A stretch of DNA of 45,339 bases from an uncultured Porphyromonadaceae bacterium (GCA_902493335.1 CABUPJ010000027.1:1-45339), one strand, 5' to 3'; counted from the first letter of the stretch, positions 16,072 to 24,747 are shown. Notes: a model not told the origin generated them from the letters alone. Program-made: numbers and translations.

Positions 16072-16259
16072 ACCTATTATATTATTATGTGTTTATATTA
16101 TTATGTGTTCTCCCGTAACCGATACGGGAATCTTATTGCAAAAGTACAAAAAATCTCGGCCCGTTGTATTGCACCATTCAGACAACATGATTAACTTTGG
16201 CGCAAAGTTTAAGAGCTTGTCTAATAACAAATGTTTATGCCAAGAAATGTCCAACCATC
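16072..16259. promoter_or_regulatory. Divergent intergenic region with two promoters and a tandem repeat
   Basis: On the minus strand TACTTTTG (16139-16146) is the -7 element for the YitT-like gene. On the plus strand TAACTTTG (16192-16199) with TTG (16169-16171) 20 bases upstream is the promoter of the lectin-like gene. The minus-strand leader contains two copies of ATATTATTATGTGTT (16079-16093 and 16095-16109, period 16) and a 7-bp hairpin TCCCGTA/TACGGGA (16111-16129). Confidence 0.7.
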
Positions 16260-16823
16260 ATGAAACCACGCAAAACACACTCAATCGCCTTAACTCTGCT
16301 GTTTGTTATCCTGACCATAGTACCCGCTCGCGCGCAAATGCTTAAAGGCAAATACATCCTTGCTTCAAAAGCCGATATGGAATATGTTCTCGCAGTTCCT
16401 CAGAGCAATTATCAGAACGGTCAGAAGCTGATATTATGGGAGTTTCACAGCGATTATGCCGACCAAAAATTCAAATTACGTAATGAGCACAAAAACATAT
16501 TCTCGATAATGCCGGCCGACGCAACAAGCAAGCTTCTGGCAATTCCAGAAAGCAAGCTCGGCGAGAACTATATCACAATCCTTTGGCAAAGCACTTACGG
16601 CAATGAACAATACTGGCATATTGAACATCTCACCGGCATGGTCTATGTCATAAAAAGCCTGCTCAACCCCGACTATGTGCTCGCCGTCTGCGGCCCCCCC
16701 GGCAACAACAGCGACGTAGTCATACAACGTTACACCGGCTCAGACAATCAGAAATGGGTCATCTTCACCACCGACAGCAAATTTTATACCCCCTACAAAA
16801 GCGCCTTCGACCACAAGAAATAA
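16260..16823 (+). CDS. Secreted ricin-type (beta-trefoil) lectin-like protein
   Basis: I start at the ATG at 16260 because it opens a signal peptide (MKPRKTHSIALTLLFVILTI ending AQA-like at ARAQ). The mature protein, about 160 residues, has repeated blocks of the RICIN-type trefoil: KYILASKADMEYVLAV, LILWEFHSDYADQKFKL, YVIKSLLNPDYVLAV and DNQKWVIF, with the QKW/QKF motifs that close each subdomain. Such domains bind sugars, but this copy has no attached enzyme. It is monocistronic with its own promoter at 16169-16199. The ligand is unknown. Confidence 0.65.
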   Translation: MKPRKTHSIALTLLFVILTIVPARAQMLKGKYILASKADMEYVLAVPQSNYQNGQKLILWEFHSDYADQKFKLRNEHKNIFSIMPADATSKLLAIPESKLGENYITILWQSTYGNEQYWHIEHLTGMVYVIKSLLNPDYVLAVCGPPGNNSDVVIQRYTGSDNQKWVIFTTDSKFYTPYKSAFDHKK

Positions 16824-16878
16824 ATCACTGAAGCGCAATCGGTTGTAAATTATTTTTGGATATTTAAAATTAAAATTA

Positions 16879-16910
16879 TAATTTTGCGTAACTAATTACA
16901 TAATTAATTA
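16879..16910 (+). promoter_or_regulatory. Promoter and MarR-type operator candidate
   Basis: TAATTTTG (16879-16886) is a -7 element. Just downstream, around the expected start of transcription, is the inverted repeat TAATTACATAATTA (16893-16906), extended by a further TAATTA (905-910 of the same kilobase). The following gene encodes a MarR-domain protein, so this is a likely autoregulatory operator. Confidence 0.55.
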
Positions 16911-16919
16911 CACAATTTT

Positions 16920-17873
16920 ATGATTGAATTATTTGATCGGGCAGGCATATTGACTATGGGGAGCCGGCTACGCTGGCTCGCCGATTGCGTGACACGTGAT
17001 GCCGACGAGATTTACAGGCTTTATGATATCGACATCAGGCCTAAATGGTTTCCTGTTCTCTATATGCTCTTCAACAGCGATGACAATAGCGTCACCGACA
17101 TAGCCAGAGCCATCGGCCAAAGCCACCCGTCGGTAAGCACAATTATCCGGGAGATGAAAGCCGCCGGACTCGTGATTGACACGAAAAACGCTGATGACCG
17201 CCGGGCAAGCTACATCTGCCTGACTGAGCGTGGACGAGCGCTTGAGCCTCGCCTCAGACACGCCTGCGACGATGTCGTCAAGGCTGTCGCCGAAATAGAG
17301 TTATCCGACAACAGTCTTTGGAAAGCGCTGGACAACTGGGAAAAACAACTGTCTGACAAATCGCTGCTCGCAAGGGTCAAGGCCCTGAAAGGACGACACG
17401 ACAGAAAATATGTGGAAATCGTCGACTATCGTCCGGAGCACCTTCTGACTTTCAAACGGCTCAATGTCATGTGGATCAACAGCCACTGGTCGCTTGAGCC
17501 GCATGACCTCGAAGTGCTTGGCAACCCCGAGAAGTCTATACTCTCTAAAGGCGGCCAAATACTGGTCGCGCTCGTCAACGAGCAACCGGCCGGTGTCGTG
17601 GCATTGTGTCCCATGCCGGGCGACAGCGGCTATGACTTCGAAATCGCCAAACTCGCGGTCGACCCCGAGGCACGCGGCAACGGCATCGGCGACGCACTCT
17701 TCAGCACTGCAATAGAACGCGCCCGGTCGCTCGGAGCAAAAAAGCTGTTTCTCGAAAGCAACACCCTGCTGAAACCGGCCATCGGATTATACCGAAAGTT
17801 CGGGTTCACCGAACTCTCAGACTATCATCCGGCTTATGCCCGGGGAGATATACAAATGGAACTCAATCTATAA
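16920..17873 (+). CDS. MarR-type regulator fused to GNAT acetyltransferase
   Basis: Residues 1-145 form a MarR winged-helix domain: SVTDIARAIGQSHPSVSTIIREMKAAGL is the helix-turn-helix and DDRRASYICLTERGR the wing. Residues about 165-317 form a GNAT domain: FEIAKLAVDPEARGNGIGDALF holds the acetyl-CoA loop (RGNGIG), and LESNTLLKPAIGLYRKFGF is the C-terminal motif. MarR-GNAT fusions are known, but few substrates have been found. It is followed after 24 bases by panB, so the two may be co-transcribed. A TAATTA-rich operator candidate lies over its promoter. Confidence 0.88.
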   Translation: MIELFDRAGILTMGSRLRWLADCVTRDADEIYRLYDIDIRPKWFPVLYMLFNSDDNSVTDIARAIGQSHPSVSTIIREMKAAGLVIDTKNADDRRASYICLTERGRALEPRLRHACDDVVKAVAEIELSDNSLWKALDNWEKQLSDKSLLARVKALKGRHDRKYVEIVDYRPEHLLTFKRLNVMWINSHWSLEPHDLEVLGNPEKSILSKGGQILVALVNEQPAGVVALCPMPGDSGYDFEIAKLAVDPEARGNGIGDALFSTAIERARSLGAKKLFLESNTLLKPAIGLYRKFGFTELSDYHPAYARGDIQMELNL

Positions 17874-17897
17874 CCCTAACCAAAAGCTCAAAGACCC

Positions 17898-18710
17898 ATG
17901 TCTGTACATACACCTGCAAAAAAGAAAATAACCACCCAAAGCCTTATAGCGATGAAAGCCCGCGGCGAAAAAATAGCCATGCTCACGGCCTATGATTTCA
18001 CCACCGCCGGCATAATCGATGATGCCGGCATCGATGTCATACTCGTCGGCGACTCAGCCGCCAATGTCATGGCCGGCTACCAGACAACTGTGCCGATGAC
18101 CGTCGACGAAATGATAGTATACGCCGCTTCAGTAGTCAGAGCCACACGCAACGCACTTGTCATCTGCGATATGCCGTTCGGATCATATACCGACGCAACA
18201 TCCGGCATAAACAACGCCGTGAGAATCATGCAGAAGACAGGCTGCGACGCGCTCAAACTCGAAGGCGGCAGCGAAATCGCCGACACAGTCAGACATCTGA
18301 TCGACTCAGGTATACCAGTGATGGGACATCTCGGCCTGACACCCCAGTCGATACATAAATTCGGCGGGTACGGACTGCGGGCCGCCAACGAACGCGAGGC
18401 CGAAAAACTGATGTCTGACGCCCTGCTGCTTGAAGAAGCCGGATGTTTCGGCATCGTCCTCGAAAAGATACCCGCCGCATTGTCAGCCAAAGTTTCAGAG
18501 GCACTGACGATACCGACCATAGGCATTGGCGGAGGCATGTGTGACGGCCAGGTGCTTGTAATCGACGACATGCTTGGCAAAAACAACGGCTTCCATCCCA
18601 AATTCCTACGCACCTACGCAGATCTCCACGGCATAATGACCGACGCCGTCAGCCATTATATCGACGACGTCAAAAACCGCACATTCCCCGATTCATCCGA
18701 ACAATACTGA
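17898..18710 (+). CDS. panB: 3-methyl-2-oxobutanoate hydroxymethyltransferase (PanB)
   Basis: PanB adds a hydroxymethyl group from methylenetetrahydrofolate to alpha-ketoisovalerate, the first step of pantothenate synthesis. The 270-residue protein shows the full set of family motifs: MLTAYDFTTA, VGDSAANVMAGYQTTVPMT (metal-binding Asp), KLEGG, MGHLGLTPQS, the catalytic Glu189 in VLEKIP, and PTIGIGGG. The other pantothenate genes are not adjacent. It follows the MarR-GNAT gene by 24 bases and precedes the cupin gene by 3 bases. Confidence 0.96.
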   Translation: MSVHTPAKKKITTQSLIAMKARGEKIAMLTAYDFTTAGIIDDAGIDVILVGDSAANVMAGYQTTVPMTVDEMIVYAASVVRATRNALVICDMPFGSYTDATSGINNAVRIMQKTGCDALKLEGGSEIADTVRHLIDSGIPVMGHLGLTPQSIHKFGGYGLRAANEREAEKLMSDALLLEEAGCFGIVLEKIPAALSAKVSEALTIPTIGIGGGMCDGQVLVIDDMLGKNNGFHPKFLRTYADLHGIMTDAVSHYIDDVKNRTFPDSSEQY

Positions 18711-18713
18711 ATT

Positions 18714-19046
18714 ATGAAAATTATCGTCAAAAAAGAAGAGGCACTGAAACGTGTTTTCAAAGGCGTCAGCCTTGACTCGCTCGCTGTCGGCGAAAAATCG
18801 ATGGTAACAAAAATGAATTATGTCAAGGGCAATTACGCCACGACTCACCAACATCCTCATGAACAATGCGGTTACGTCATTTCAGGCCAATACCGCCTCA
18901 TCGTCGAATCAACGCCACACATAGATGTCATACTCTCCGCAGGCGACAGCTACGCCATCCCGGGCAATACGCCCCACTCTTTTGAAGTCCTTGAGGGCGG
19001 CGAGGTTGTCGATGTCTTTACCCCTCAGCGTGAAGATTATCTGTAA
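18714..19046 (+). CDS. Single-domain cupin protein
   Basis: The 110-residue protein is one cupin fold. Motif 1 holds His45, His47, His49 and Glu50 (THQHPHEQCGYVISG), and motif 2 has PGNTPHSFEV with His88. These residues would bind a divalent metal. Stand-alone cupins of this kind can be sugar isomerase-like, dioxygenase-like or regulatory, and the substrate is not evident. It lies 3 bases after panB, so it is almost certainly co-translated with it. Confidence 0.85.
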   Translation: MKIIVKKEEALKRVFKGVSLDSLAVGEKSMVTKMNYVKGNYATTHQHPHEQCGYVISGQYRLIVESTPHIDVILSAGDSYAIPGNTPHSFEVLEGGEVVDVFTPQREDYL

Positions 19047-19155
19047 CACCAACGCAGACTATCCAGGATGTCACAGCAGTCGATATGCCGCAACATCCCG
19101 TCTTCGACAACAGAGAGAGAGAACTCCTTTGACATTACTATAAAATGCTCCGGCC

Positions 19156-19395
19156 TCAGTGACAATTCCGATTACCAGGACTGCCACCGAGGCCGTTGAT
19201 ATTCTTATATATGTATATGACCTCTGAGCCGTAGTCTTTGGCAGCCTCGAGAAGCGCGGCGTTACCGACAGCAGAGTCATAATAAATAATGAGGTTTTCG
19301 CGCGGCACATCGTCAGCCAGATTCCTGAAGGACATGCACGAAGAAACGGCTGCGAGGAACACCGGCAACAATAACCTGAATATAAATCTCTTCAT
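19156..19395 (-). CDS. Small lipoprotein of unknown function
   Basis: The 79-residue product starts with a lipoprotein signal (MKRFIFRLLLPVFLAAVSSC, acyl-accepting Cys20). The mature part includes LIIYYDSAVGNAALLEAAKD and GSEVIYIYKNINGLGG. The strand-helix-strand order weakly resembles peptidase inhibitor I9 propeptides, and the odd tail GGSPGNRNCH could mean the domain is cut short, but I cannot prove either. It lies 9 bases after the stop of the upstream TIGR04076 gene, on the same strand. Confidence 0.5.
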   Translation of the reverse strand: MKRFIFRLLLPVFLAAVSSCMSFRNLADDVPRENLIIYYDSAVGNAALLEAAKDYGSEVIYIYKNINGLGGSPGNRNCH

Positions 19396-19404
19396 AACAG
19401 AGTA

Positions 19405-19797
19405 TTATTCGTAGTCGATGCGCTCGATCTTGAAGATGACGGGGCGGGTGCCGTCGTTGCAGCAGGCAATCATGGTGTTCTCGTCGCGCATCCAGCCTTT
19501 CATAATGGAACCGCCCTGCAGGCCGGTGTAGATATAGCGCGATATGGCATCCCACGCCTCGGAGCAGAATGGCTTCCGGGGGCCTCCGGCAATTTCGTCA
19601 GGGTCGCCATCTGTCTTTACGAGCGTGTCAAGGCCGCAATGCCAATAGTCGTCGCTAACGTCGTCACGATAAAACACGAATTCGTCTCCTTTATTATATA
19701 CGGGACATTTACCCGAACAGGGATTGGCGCAATACTGCTGCTGATATTCAGGATAGAGCTTTGTGTCGAGTACCGTAACCTTTACCTTATGTTTCAT
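19405..19797 (-). CDS. TIGR04076 family protein
   Basis: I start at the ATG at 19797 (MKHKVKVTVLDTKLY), giving 130 residues; the frame is open a further 12 codons upstream but those do not look coding. The family pattern is clear: an opening KVKVTVL strand, GKCPVYNKGDEFVF, CSEAWDAI in the middle, and MIACCNDGTRPVIFKIER at the end. The conserved Cys residues (CPVY, CSEAW, CC) could bind metal or be redox active. Function of the family is unknown. It probably forms a two-gene unit with the lipoprotein gene downstream. Confidence 0.82.
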   Translation of the reverse strand: MKHKVKVTVLDTKLYPEYQQQYCANPCSGKCPVYNKGDEFVFYRDDVSDDYWHCGLDTLVKTDGDPDEIAGGPRKPFCSEAWDAISRYIYTGLQGGSIMKGWMRDENTMIACCNDGTRPVIFKIERIDYE

Positions 19798-19835
19798 AGT
19801 CGGGTCTGTTATGTAATAAATTGCGAAAGGCATTA

Positions 19836-19880
19836 AAAGAAAAACCGCAAGAATCGAAAATCAATTGCTTGCGGTTTTTA
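19836..19880 (-). terminator. Intrinsic terminator of the tRNA operon
   Basis: On the minus strand AAAAACCGCAAG (19868-19879 in plus coordinates) pairs perfectly with CTTGCGGTTTTT (19840-19851), with a 16-base loop, and the second arm runs on into a T-rich tail. It lies 5 bases after the 3' end of tRNA-Leu. Confidence 0.85.
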
Positions 19881-19884
19881 AGAG

Positions 19885-19968
19885 TGTCCGAGATGAGATT
19901 CGAACTCACACAGCCTAACGGCCACTACCCCCTCAAAGTAGCGTGTCTACCAATTCCACCACCCGGAC
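19885..19968 (-). tRNA. tRNA-Leu (anticodon GAG)
   Basis: The 84-base gene has the acceptor pair GTCCGGG/CTCGGAC with discriminator A, a type II long variable arm, T-arm GAGTTCGAATCTC, and anticodon loop TTGAGGG giving GAG. No CCA is encoded. It is the last gene of a three-tRNA operon. Confidence 0.92.
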
Positions 19969-20002
19969 ATTTAATCATTCTTTGTTGTCTGAGACTGATT
20001 TG

Positions 20003-20075
<73 letters not shown>

Positions 20076-20138
20076 GAGTTGGAAAATTTCTCGTCTTAGA
20101 CGCGAAAGATGATTGTATTTTAATGTTCTCTTTGTTTG

Positions 20139-20211
<73 letters not shown>

Positions 20212-20245
20212 ATTAAATCAATGTTCGTTTTTTGCTTTTGCGATG

Positions 20246-20276
20246 CAAAGTTATGGCTTTTTGACGAAACTGCAAA
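20246..20276 (-). promoter_or_regulatory. tRNA operon promoter
   Basis: On the minus strand the -7 element TAACTTTG (20246-20253) and the -33 element TTTG (20273-20276) are 19 bases apart, a full match to the Bacteroidetes housekeeping promoter. Confidence 0.8.
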
Positions 20277-20372
20277 ATATTTTGACGATTTTTTCGCAAT
20301 ATTTTTTCACTTTATTTTTAAACACACTGACTTTCAGAACAAAAAAAGACGCATTTTTTTGTCGATTTTTTT

Positions 20373-21818
20373 TCAAAGAATCGGACTAAGGAGTCGCAGA
20401 ATCGATTCAATCGATTTTTTTATCAGCGGACGGCGATGCCATTCCTCGGGCCGGATGCGGGTCGACTGCTTCATGTCTTCGCGGAACATCGCTGTCAGGC
20501 GGGCATTGACTTCGCGCGAATACATGAACATGTTTGACTCGAAATTGTGCTCGAAGCTGCGGAAGTCAAAGTTTGTCGAGCCTACCGATGAAAATTCGTC
20601 GTCGACGACGATGGTTTTGGCATGCAGCATACCCGGCTCATACATGTATATCTTTATGCCGGCGCGGAGACATTCGCTGATATATGATGCCGTGGCATAG
20701 CTGAGCATCGCCGAATCGCCCCGTCGGGGTATCATGATGCGCACGTCGACATGCGACAGCGCGGCTGTCTGAAGCGCCTTGAGCAGGCCCTCGGTCGGCA
20801 GGAAATAAGGTGTCTGGATATAGACGCGCCGTTTGGCGTTGGAGATGGCTTTATGGAAGACGTAGGCGATATTGCTCCACTGCGAGGTCGGACCCGATGT
20901 GAGATGCTGCATGTATACATCCTGACCGTCGGGCGTGACCGGGCCTGCCGGATCGTCGGCTATGAGCGGCTGCCCCATGAAATGCCAGTCGACGGCGAAA
21001 GAATATTGCAGCGACGAGACGACCGAACCGGTCGCACGCAGATGTGTGTCGCGCCAGCAGCCGAATTTGCCTCCGTCAATATAGCGGTCGGCGATGTTCA
21101 TGCCGCCGATATAGCCGACACGGCCGTCGATGACGACAATCTTGCGGTGATTACGCCAGTTGATGCGTGTGCCGAAAGGCGGAAACGACACCTTGAAGAA
21201 CGGATAGGCCAGGATGCCGGCCTCTTTCATTTCCTTGAAGAAACTGCGGCGCACCTTGAACGAACCGACATGATCGTAGATGAGCCTGACGGCGACGCCG
21301 GCGCGGGCGCGCTCGATGAGGATGTCCCTGATCTCGCAGCCTATCGTGTCGTCCTCGAATATATAGTACTGCATGTGGATATATGACGTCGCAGCGCGCA
21401 GGTCGCGCTTAAGGCTCTCGAACTTCGAGGCGCCGTCGCCGAAAATCTCGACCTCGTTGCCCACATAGACATGGGCGCCCGTGAGCGAGCGGGCGAGATA
21501 AATCTGCTGACGCGACTCTGTCGAGAGGTCGAGATGACGTATCCTGACAGGCGCCGCACGCTCTTTGCGCTTGAGACGCCGGCGGTTGCGACGCGAAATC
21601 ATGCGCGTGTTCTTGATGCTGCGGCCGAAAAAGAGATAGAGCACTATGCCGACGATGGGCAGCAGAAACAGGACTGTGACCCACGCCAGCGACTTAACGG
21701 GATTACGGTTTTCAGAGATTATGACGCCGATGATCGTGATGACCGTGGCGAAATAGACAGTCCAGAAAACGTAGTAAATCCAGCCGAGGTTAATATACTC
21801 CATCCAAGACTCAAACAT
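20373..21818 (-). CDS. cls: Cardiolipin synthase (phospholipase D family)
   Basis: The 481-residue membrane enzyme joins two phosphatidylglycerol molecules to make cardiolipin. Two N-terminal hydrophobic helices (about 12-36 and 44-64) anchor it. The two HKD motifs are HRKIVVIDGRVGYIGGMN (His224, Lys226, Asp231) and HAKTIVVDDEFSSVGSTN (His399, Lys401, Asp406), both intact. Length and topology match ClsA-type enzymes. It appears monocistronic, with the tRNA operon downstream on the same strand and the nnr gene divergent upstream. Confidence 0.93.
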   Translation of the reverse strand: MFESWMEYINLGWIYYVFWTVYFATVITIIGVIISENRNPVKSLAWVTVLFLLPIVGIVLYLFFGRSIKNTRMISRRNRRRLKRKERAAPVRIRHLDLSTESRQQIYLARSLTGAHVYVGNEVEIFGDGASKFESLKRDLRAATSYIHMQYYIFEDDTIGCEIRDILIERARAGVAVRLIYDHVGSFKVRRSFFKEMKEAGILAYPFFKVSFPPFGTRINWRNHRKIVVIDGRVGYIGGMNIADRYIDGGKFGCWRDTHLRATGSVVSSLQYSFAVDWHFMGQPLIADDPAGPVTPDGQDVYMQHLTSGPTSQWSNIAYVFHKAISNAKRRVYIQTPYFLPTEGLLKALQTAALSHVDVRIMIPRRGDSAMLSYATASYISECLRAGIKIYMYEPGMLHAKTIVVDDEFSSVGSTNFDFRSFEHNFESNMFMYSREVNARLTAMFREDMKQSTRIRPEEWHRRPLIKKSIESILRLLSPIL

Positions 21819-21931
21819 ATTGCAAGTTATGTATTAATAACGGAAAACACCGCCTCTTTAACTTTTATTAACCGTAATATTTCTTTACCGCGTCATCCGC
21901 TAATTGTTTCACGTGTTTTAATGCCGGAGGG

Positions 21932-21962
21932 TTTGAGCTTAGCGATATTTTGACTACTTTTG
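21932..21962 (+). promoter_or_regulatory. Promoter of the nnr-DUF4831 unit
   Basis: TTTG (21932-21935) and TACTTTTG (21955-21962) are 19 bases apart. The predicted leader of about 65 bases before the ATG at 22033 is GC-rich and holds small inverted repeats (GCCG/CGGC) but no riboswitch that I recognise. Confidence 0.7.
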
Positions 21963-22032
21963 CGTTTGAGTTGCCCCGTGCCGCAAACCGGCGGCGCGTG
22001 ACAGGCGACCGTTTTCTATTTAAAAGCTGAAC

Positions 22033-23589
22033 ATGAAGATATTTTCAAGCGAAAATATTAAAAAGATAATCGAAGAGTCTATCGCCGAACAAGGCATAGA
22101 AATGATTGACTTCATCGACCGCGTTGGCGAGGCCGTGACGACCGAAGTGACGGCCATGGCGTCGGCGACGCAACGCATAGTCATATTTGCGGGCTACGAC
22201 AACTGCGGAGCATACGCCCTGACGGCAGCCACGTTTCTCAACCACTTGGGCTACAAGCCTGTCATCTATCTATTCAACATAGGCGGCAACCGTCTCAACC
22301 GCGAGTGCGAGATGGCACTGCGCCGTTTCAGAGAGATGTGTCCCGAGGGCAACATCGTCGAGGTCACCGGTCTGCGCTTCGCCATGCCCGAGCTCGACAG
22401 CGACTGCGTCATCGTCGACGGTCTCTTCGGGGGCGACCACACCGAGCCGCTAACCGGCGGCTACCAGCACATGGTCAGAAACATCAACGAGTCAGGCGCG
22501 GTCATCATCTCGATTGACACTCCCTCAGGTCTGGCCTCCGACGCCATGTCGGGACTCATAAACCGCAATATCATACACGCTGACCTCACACTGGCCGTCG
22601 GCCTGCCCCATCTGTCGTTTTTCACGGCTGAAAACGCCGAACTCGTCGGCCGCTGGAAAGTTATCGACATCGGCCTCAGCCGCGAGGCCGTCGCGCGGGC
22701 CAAGACATCACACTATCTGATAGAACGGCGCGACATCAACCGTCTGCTGCCCGTGAGGATGTTCAACTCGTCGAAAGCCGACTACGGCGACGCCATCATC
22801 TTCGCCGGCTCATACGGCATGATGGGAGCCGCCGTGCTTGCCACAAAAGCGGCGGCGCGCTCGGGCTGCGGCAAAGTGACGTGCCACTCGCCACGATGCG
22901 GATATTTCATCATGCAGAGCTCTGTGCCGAGCGCGCTCTTCGAGAGCGACAGCGCCGACACCGCCATCGAGAACATCGAGCTGAGACGCAACCATTCGGC
23001 CGTGGCCATCGGCCCCGGCATAGGCACAGCCGACCACACCATCCGCGCCCTCGAAAGCTTTCTCAAAGTGGCCGGAGCCAACAGCCGCCCTGTAATCCTC
23101 GACGCCGACGCCCTCAACTGCATAGCCCTGCGGCCGACAATACTCAACTATCTGCCGCCGCTGTCGGTGCTGACACCACATGCCGGTGAATTCGACCGCA
23201 TCTTCGGCCCGCAGCCGTCGTCGGAGGCCCGCATGCTCAAAGCCATCGAAATCGCCCGCTACTATAAGATAATCATAGTCCTCAAAGGATATTACACGGC
23301 CACAGTGCGCCCCGACGGCAAGGTATTCTTCAACTCGTCGGGCACGACAGCCCTTGCAACAGCAGGCACCGGCGATGTGCTGACAGGACTGATAGCCGGC
23401 ATCATGGCCCAGGGCTTCAAACCCGAGATAGCGGCCGTGGCAGGCGTTTACATACACGGCGTCGCCGGACGCATAGCCGAACAGACCAACGGCACCTACG
23501 GCACGACTGCCGACGACGTGGCCGACAGCATCGGCCGCGCAATCAAAAGCATAATGGATAACAGCAACGAAAAAACAAAGATACAATGA
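22033..23589 (+). CDS. nnr: Bifunctional NAD(P)HX epimerase/dehydratase
   Basis: This fusion repairs hydrated NAD(P)H. The N-terminal YjeF-type domain (about 1-215) would interconvert the epimers, and the C-terminal ADP-dependent dehydratase domain (about 230-505) would restore NAD(P)H. The dehydratase half is well kept: YGDAIIFAGSYGMMGAAVLA, AIGPGIG, VILDADALN, LTPHAGEFDRI and ALATAGTGDVLTGLIAG with Asp448. The epimerase half keeps DCVIVDGLFGG and ISIDTPSGL, but the usual NNGGDG loop reads GYDNCGAY (54-61), so epimerase activity may be reduced or lost. The last codons overlap the next gene by 4 bases. Confidence 0.93.
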   Translation: MKIFSSENIKKIIEESIAEQGIEMIDFIDRVGEAVTTEVTAMASATQRIVIFAGYDNCGAYALTAATFLNHLGYKPVIYLFNIGGNRLNRECEMALRRFREMCPEGNIVEVTGLRFAMPELDSDCVIVDGLFGGDHTEPLTGGYQHMVRNINESGAVIISIDTPSGLASDAMSGLINRNIIHADLTLAVGLPHLSFFTAENAELVGRWKVIDIGLSREAVARAKTSHYLIERRDINRLLPVRMFNSSKADYGDAIIFAGSYGMMGAAVLATKAAARSGCGKVTCHSPRCGYFIMQSSVPSALFESDSADTAIENIELRRNHSAVAIGPGIGTADHTIRALESFLKVAGANSRPVILDADALNCIALRPTILNYLPPLSVLTPHAGEFDRIFGPQPSSEARMLKAIEIARYYKIIIVLKGYYTATVRPDGKVFFNSSGTTALATAGTGDVLTGLIAGIMAQGFKPEIAAVAGVYIHGVAGRIAEQTNGTYGTTADDVADSIGRAIKSIMDNSNEKTKIQ

Positions 23590-24671
23590 ACAAGCTGCTC
23601 ACAACACTCGCCGCCGGACTGGTCGCGCTGACACCGGCCGCAGCCCAGACCACCCAGCGTCTGACTGCATCGAAAGCCAATGAATACGGCCTCATCTACA
23701 GCCTGCCGACGACAGTCGTCGACATAACCATCGAGGCCGAGCACACCGAGTGTACACCCGGCCCGTTCTACAACTACTCGCGCCTCAAACTCGGGGTCGA
23801 CAACGCCATCACCGCGCCGTCGAAGAGCGTCACAATCAAAAGCGTGACATTCACCCCGCGCGGTGTCGCCGACAACGACAACCGCTGGCTGGTGCAGTTC
23901 AAGGCCGGCTCGACGCCATATATCATTCTCGCAGACAACAACTGTCCCGTGGCAGTCAACACCGACCGTCTGCCCGAGCTGACCGAGCCCCAACTGCCCG
24001 AAGCCGTCAAGGCCGGCCCCACCCCGCTCGAGACCGACGCCGCCCGTCAGGCAATCACCCAGGAGATGACAATGAGCTCGTCGCTGTCGAAACGTGCCGA
24101 CCTCGTCGCCCAGCGCATCTTCGAGCTGCGCGAGACCCGCTCTGACCTCATCTCGGGTCAGGCCGAGAACACCCCGCCCGACGGCAAGTCGCTGCAGCTG
24201 GCGCTCGACAACCTGACCGCTCAGGAAGACGCCCTGACGGCCATGTTCACCGGCACGACAAAAAAATATACGACGGTCTCGACGGTCACATTCGAGCCCG
24301 ACAGCGAGAGCGTCAACAGCGAGATTTTCGCCCGCCTGTCACCCGTCGACGGCATCGTTGACATCAACGACCTCAGCGGCAGCCCGATATACCTGTCGAT
24401 GGACATCATCAGCGAAGGCTCGCTCCCCGTCAACGAAAAGGGCGAGACCAAGTCGTTTCCTAAAGGCGGCCTGGCCTACAACATCCCCGGCACGGCAGTG
24501 ATACGACTCTCTTTCGACGGTCAGGAGATAGGCCGCACCGAAGTCTCGCTCTCGCAGCTCGGCGTTACATTCGGTCTTGACCCCAAACTGTTCACCGACA
24601 AGAAAGAACCCTCAAAACTATGGCTCGACCCCACGACTGGCGCCATCATCGAACTCGGCCCCGTCGACTGA
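23586..24671 (+). CDS. DUF4831 family exported protein
   Basis: The 361-residue protein starts with a signal peptide (MNKLLTTLAAGLVALTPAAA). The mature sequence fits DUF4831: YGLIYSLPTTVVDITIEAEH, a TPGPFYNYSRLKLG block, DLISGQAENTPPDGKSLQLA, and a C-terminal beta-rich part (GLAYNIPGTAVIRLSFDGQE). The family is found in Bacteroidetes and has no known function; it is expected to be periplasmic or surface-linked. It overlaps nnr by 4 bases (ATGA), so they form one unit. Confidence 0.88.
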   Translation: MNKLLTTLAAGLVALTPAAAQTTQRLTASKANEYGLIYSLPTTVVDITIEAEHTECTPGPFYNYSRLKLGVDNAITAPSKSVTIKSVTFTPRGVADNDNRWLVQFKAGSTPYIILADNNCPVAVNTDRLPELTEPQLPEAVKAGPTPLETDAARQAITQEMTMSSSLSKRADLVAQRIFELRETRSDLISGQAENTPPDGKSLQLALDNLTAQEDALTAMFTGTTKKYTTVSTVTFEPDSESVNSEIFARLSPVDGIVDINDLSGSPIYLSMDIISEGSLPVNEKGETKSFPKGGLAYNIPGTAVIRLSFDGQEIGRTEVSLSQLGVTFGLDPKLFTDKKEPSKLWLDPTTGAIIELGPVD

Positions 24672-24697
24672 CAGACCGGTCATCATAAAAATATATG

Positions 24698-24735
24698 ACA
24701 AGCGCGGTGTCCTGATGGTCGCCGCGCTTGTTTTG
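24698..24735. terminator. Bidirectional terminator between convergent genes
   Basis: ACAAGCGCGG (24698-24707) pairs perfectly with CCGCGCTTGT (24722-24731) across a 14-base loop. TTTTG runs off the plus side and an AT-rich tail off the minus side. It separates the DUF4831 gene from ssb. Confidence 0.75.
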
Positions 24736-24747
24736 CGTCTCAGAATG

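Noticed and set aside
19071..19310. 79-codon minus-strand frame overlapping the small lipoprotein gene
   Set aside because: It has no signal or family match and lies in another frame of a better supported gene, though it could hold the tail of a frameshifted protein.
21963..22032. Riboswitch in the nnr leader
   Set aside because: The GC-rich leader has small inverted repeats but no known riboswitch pattern.
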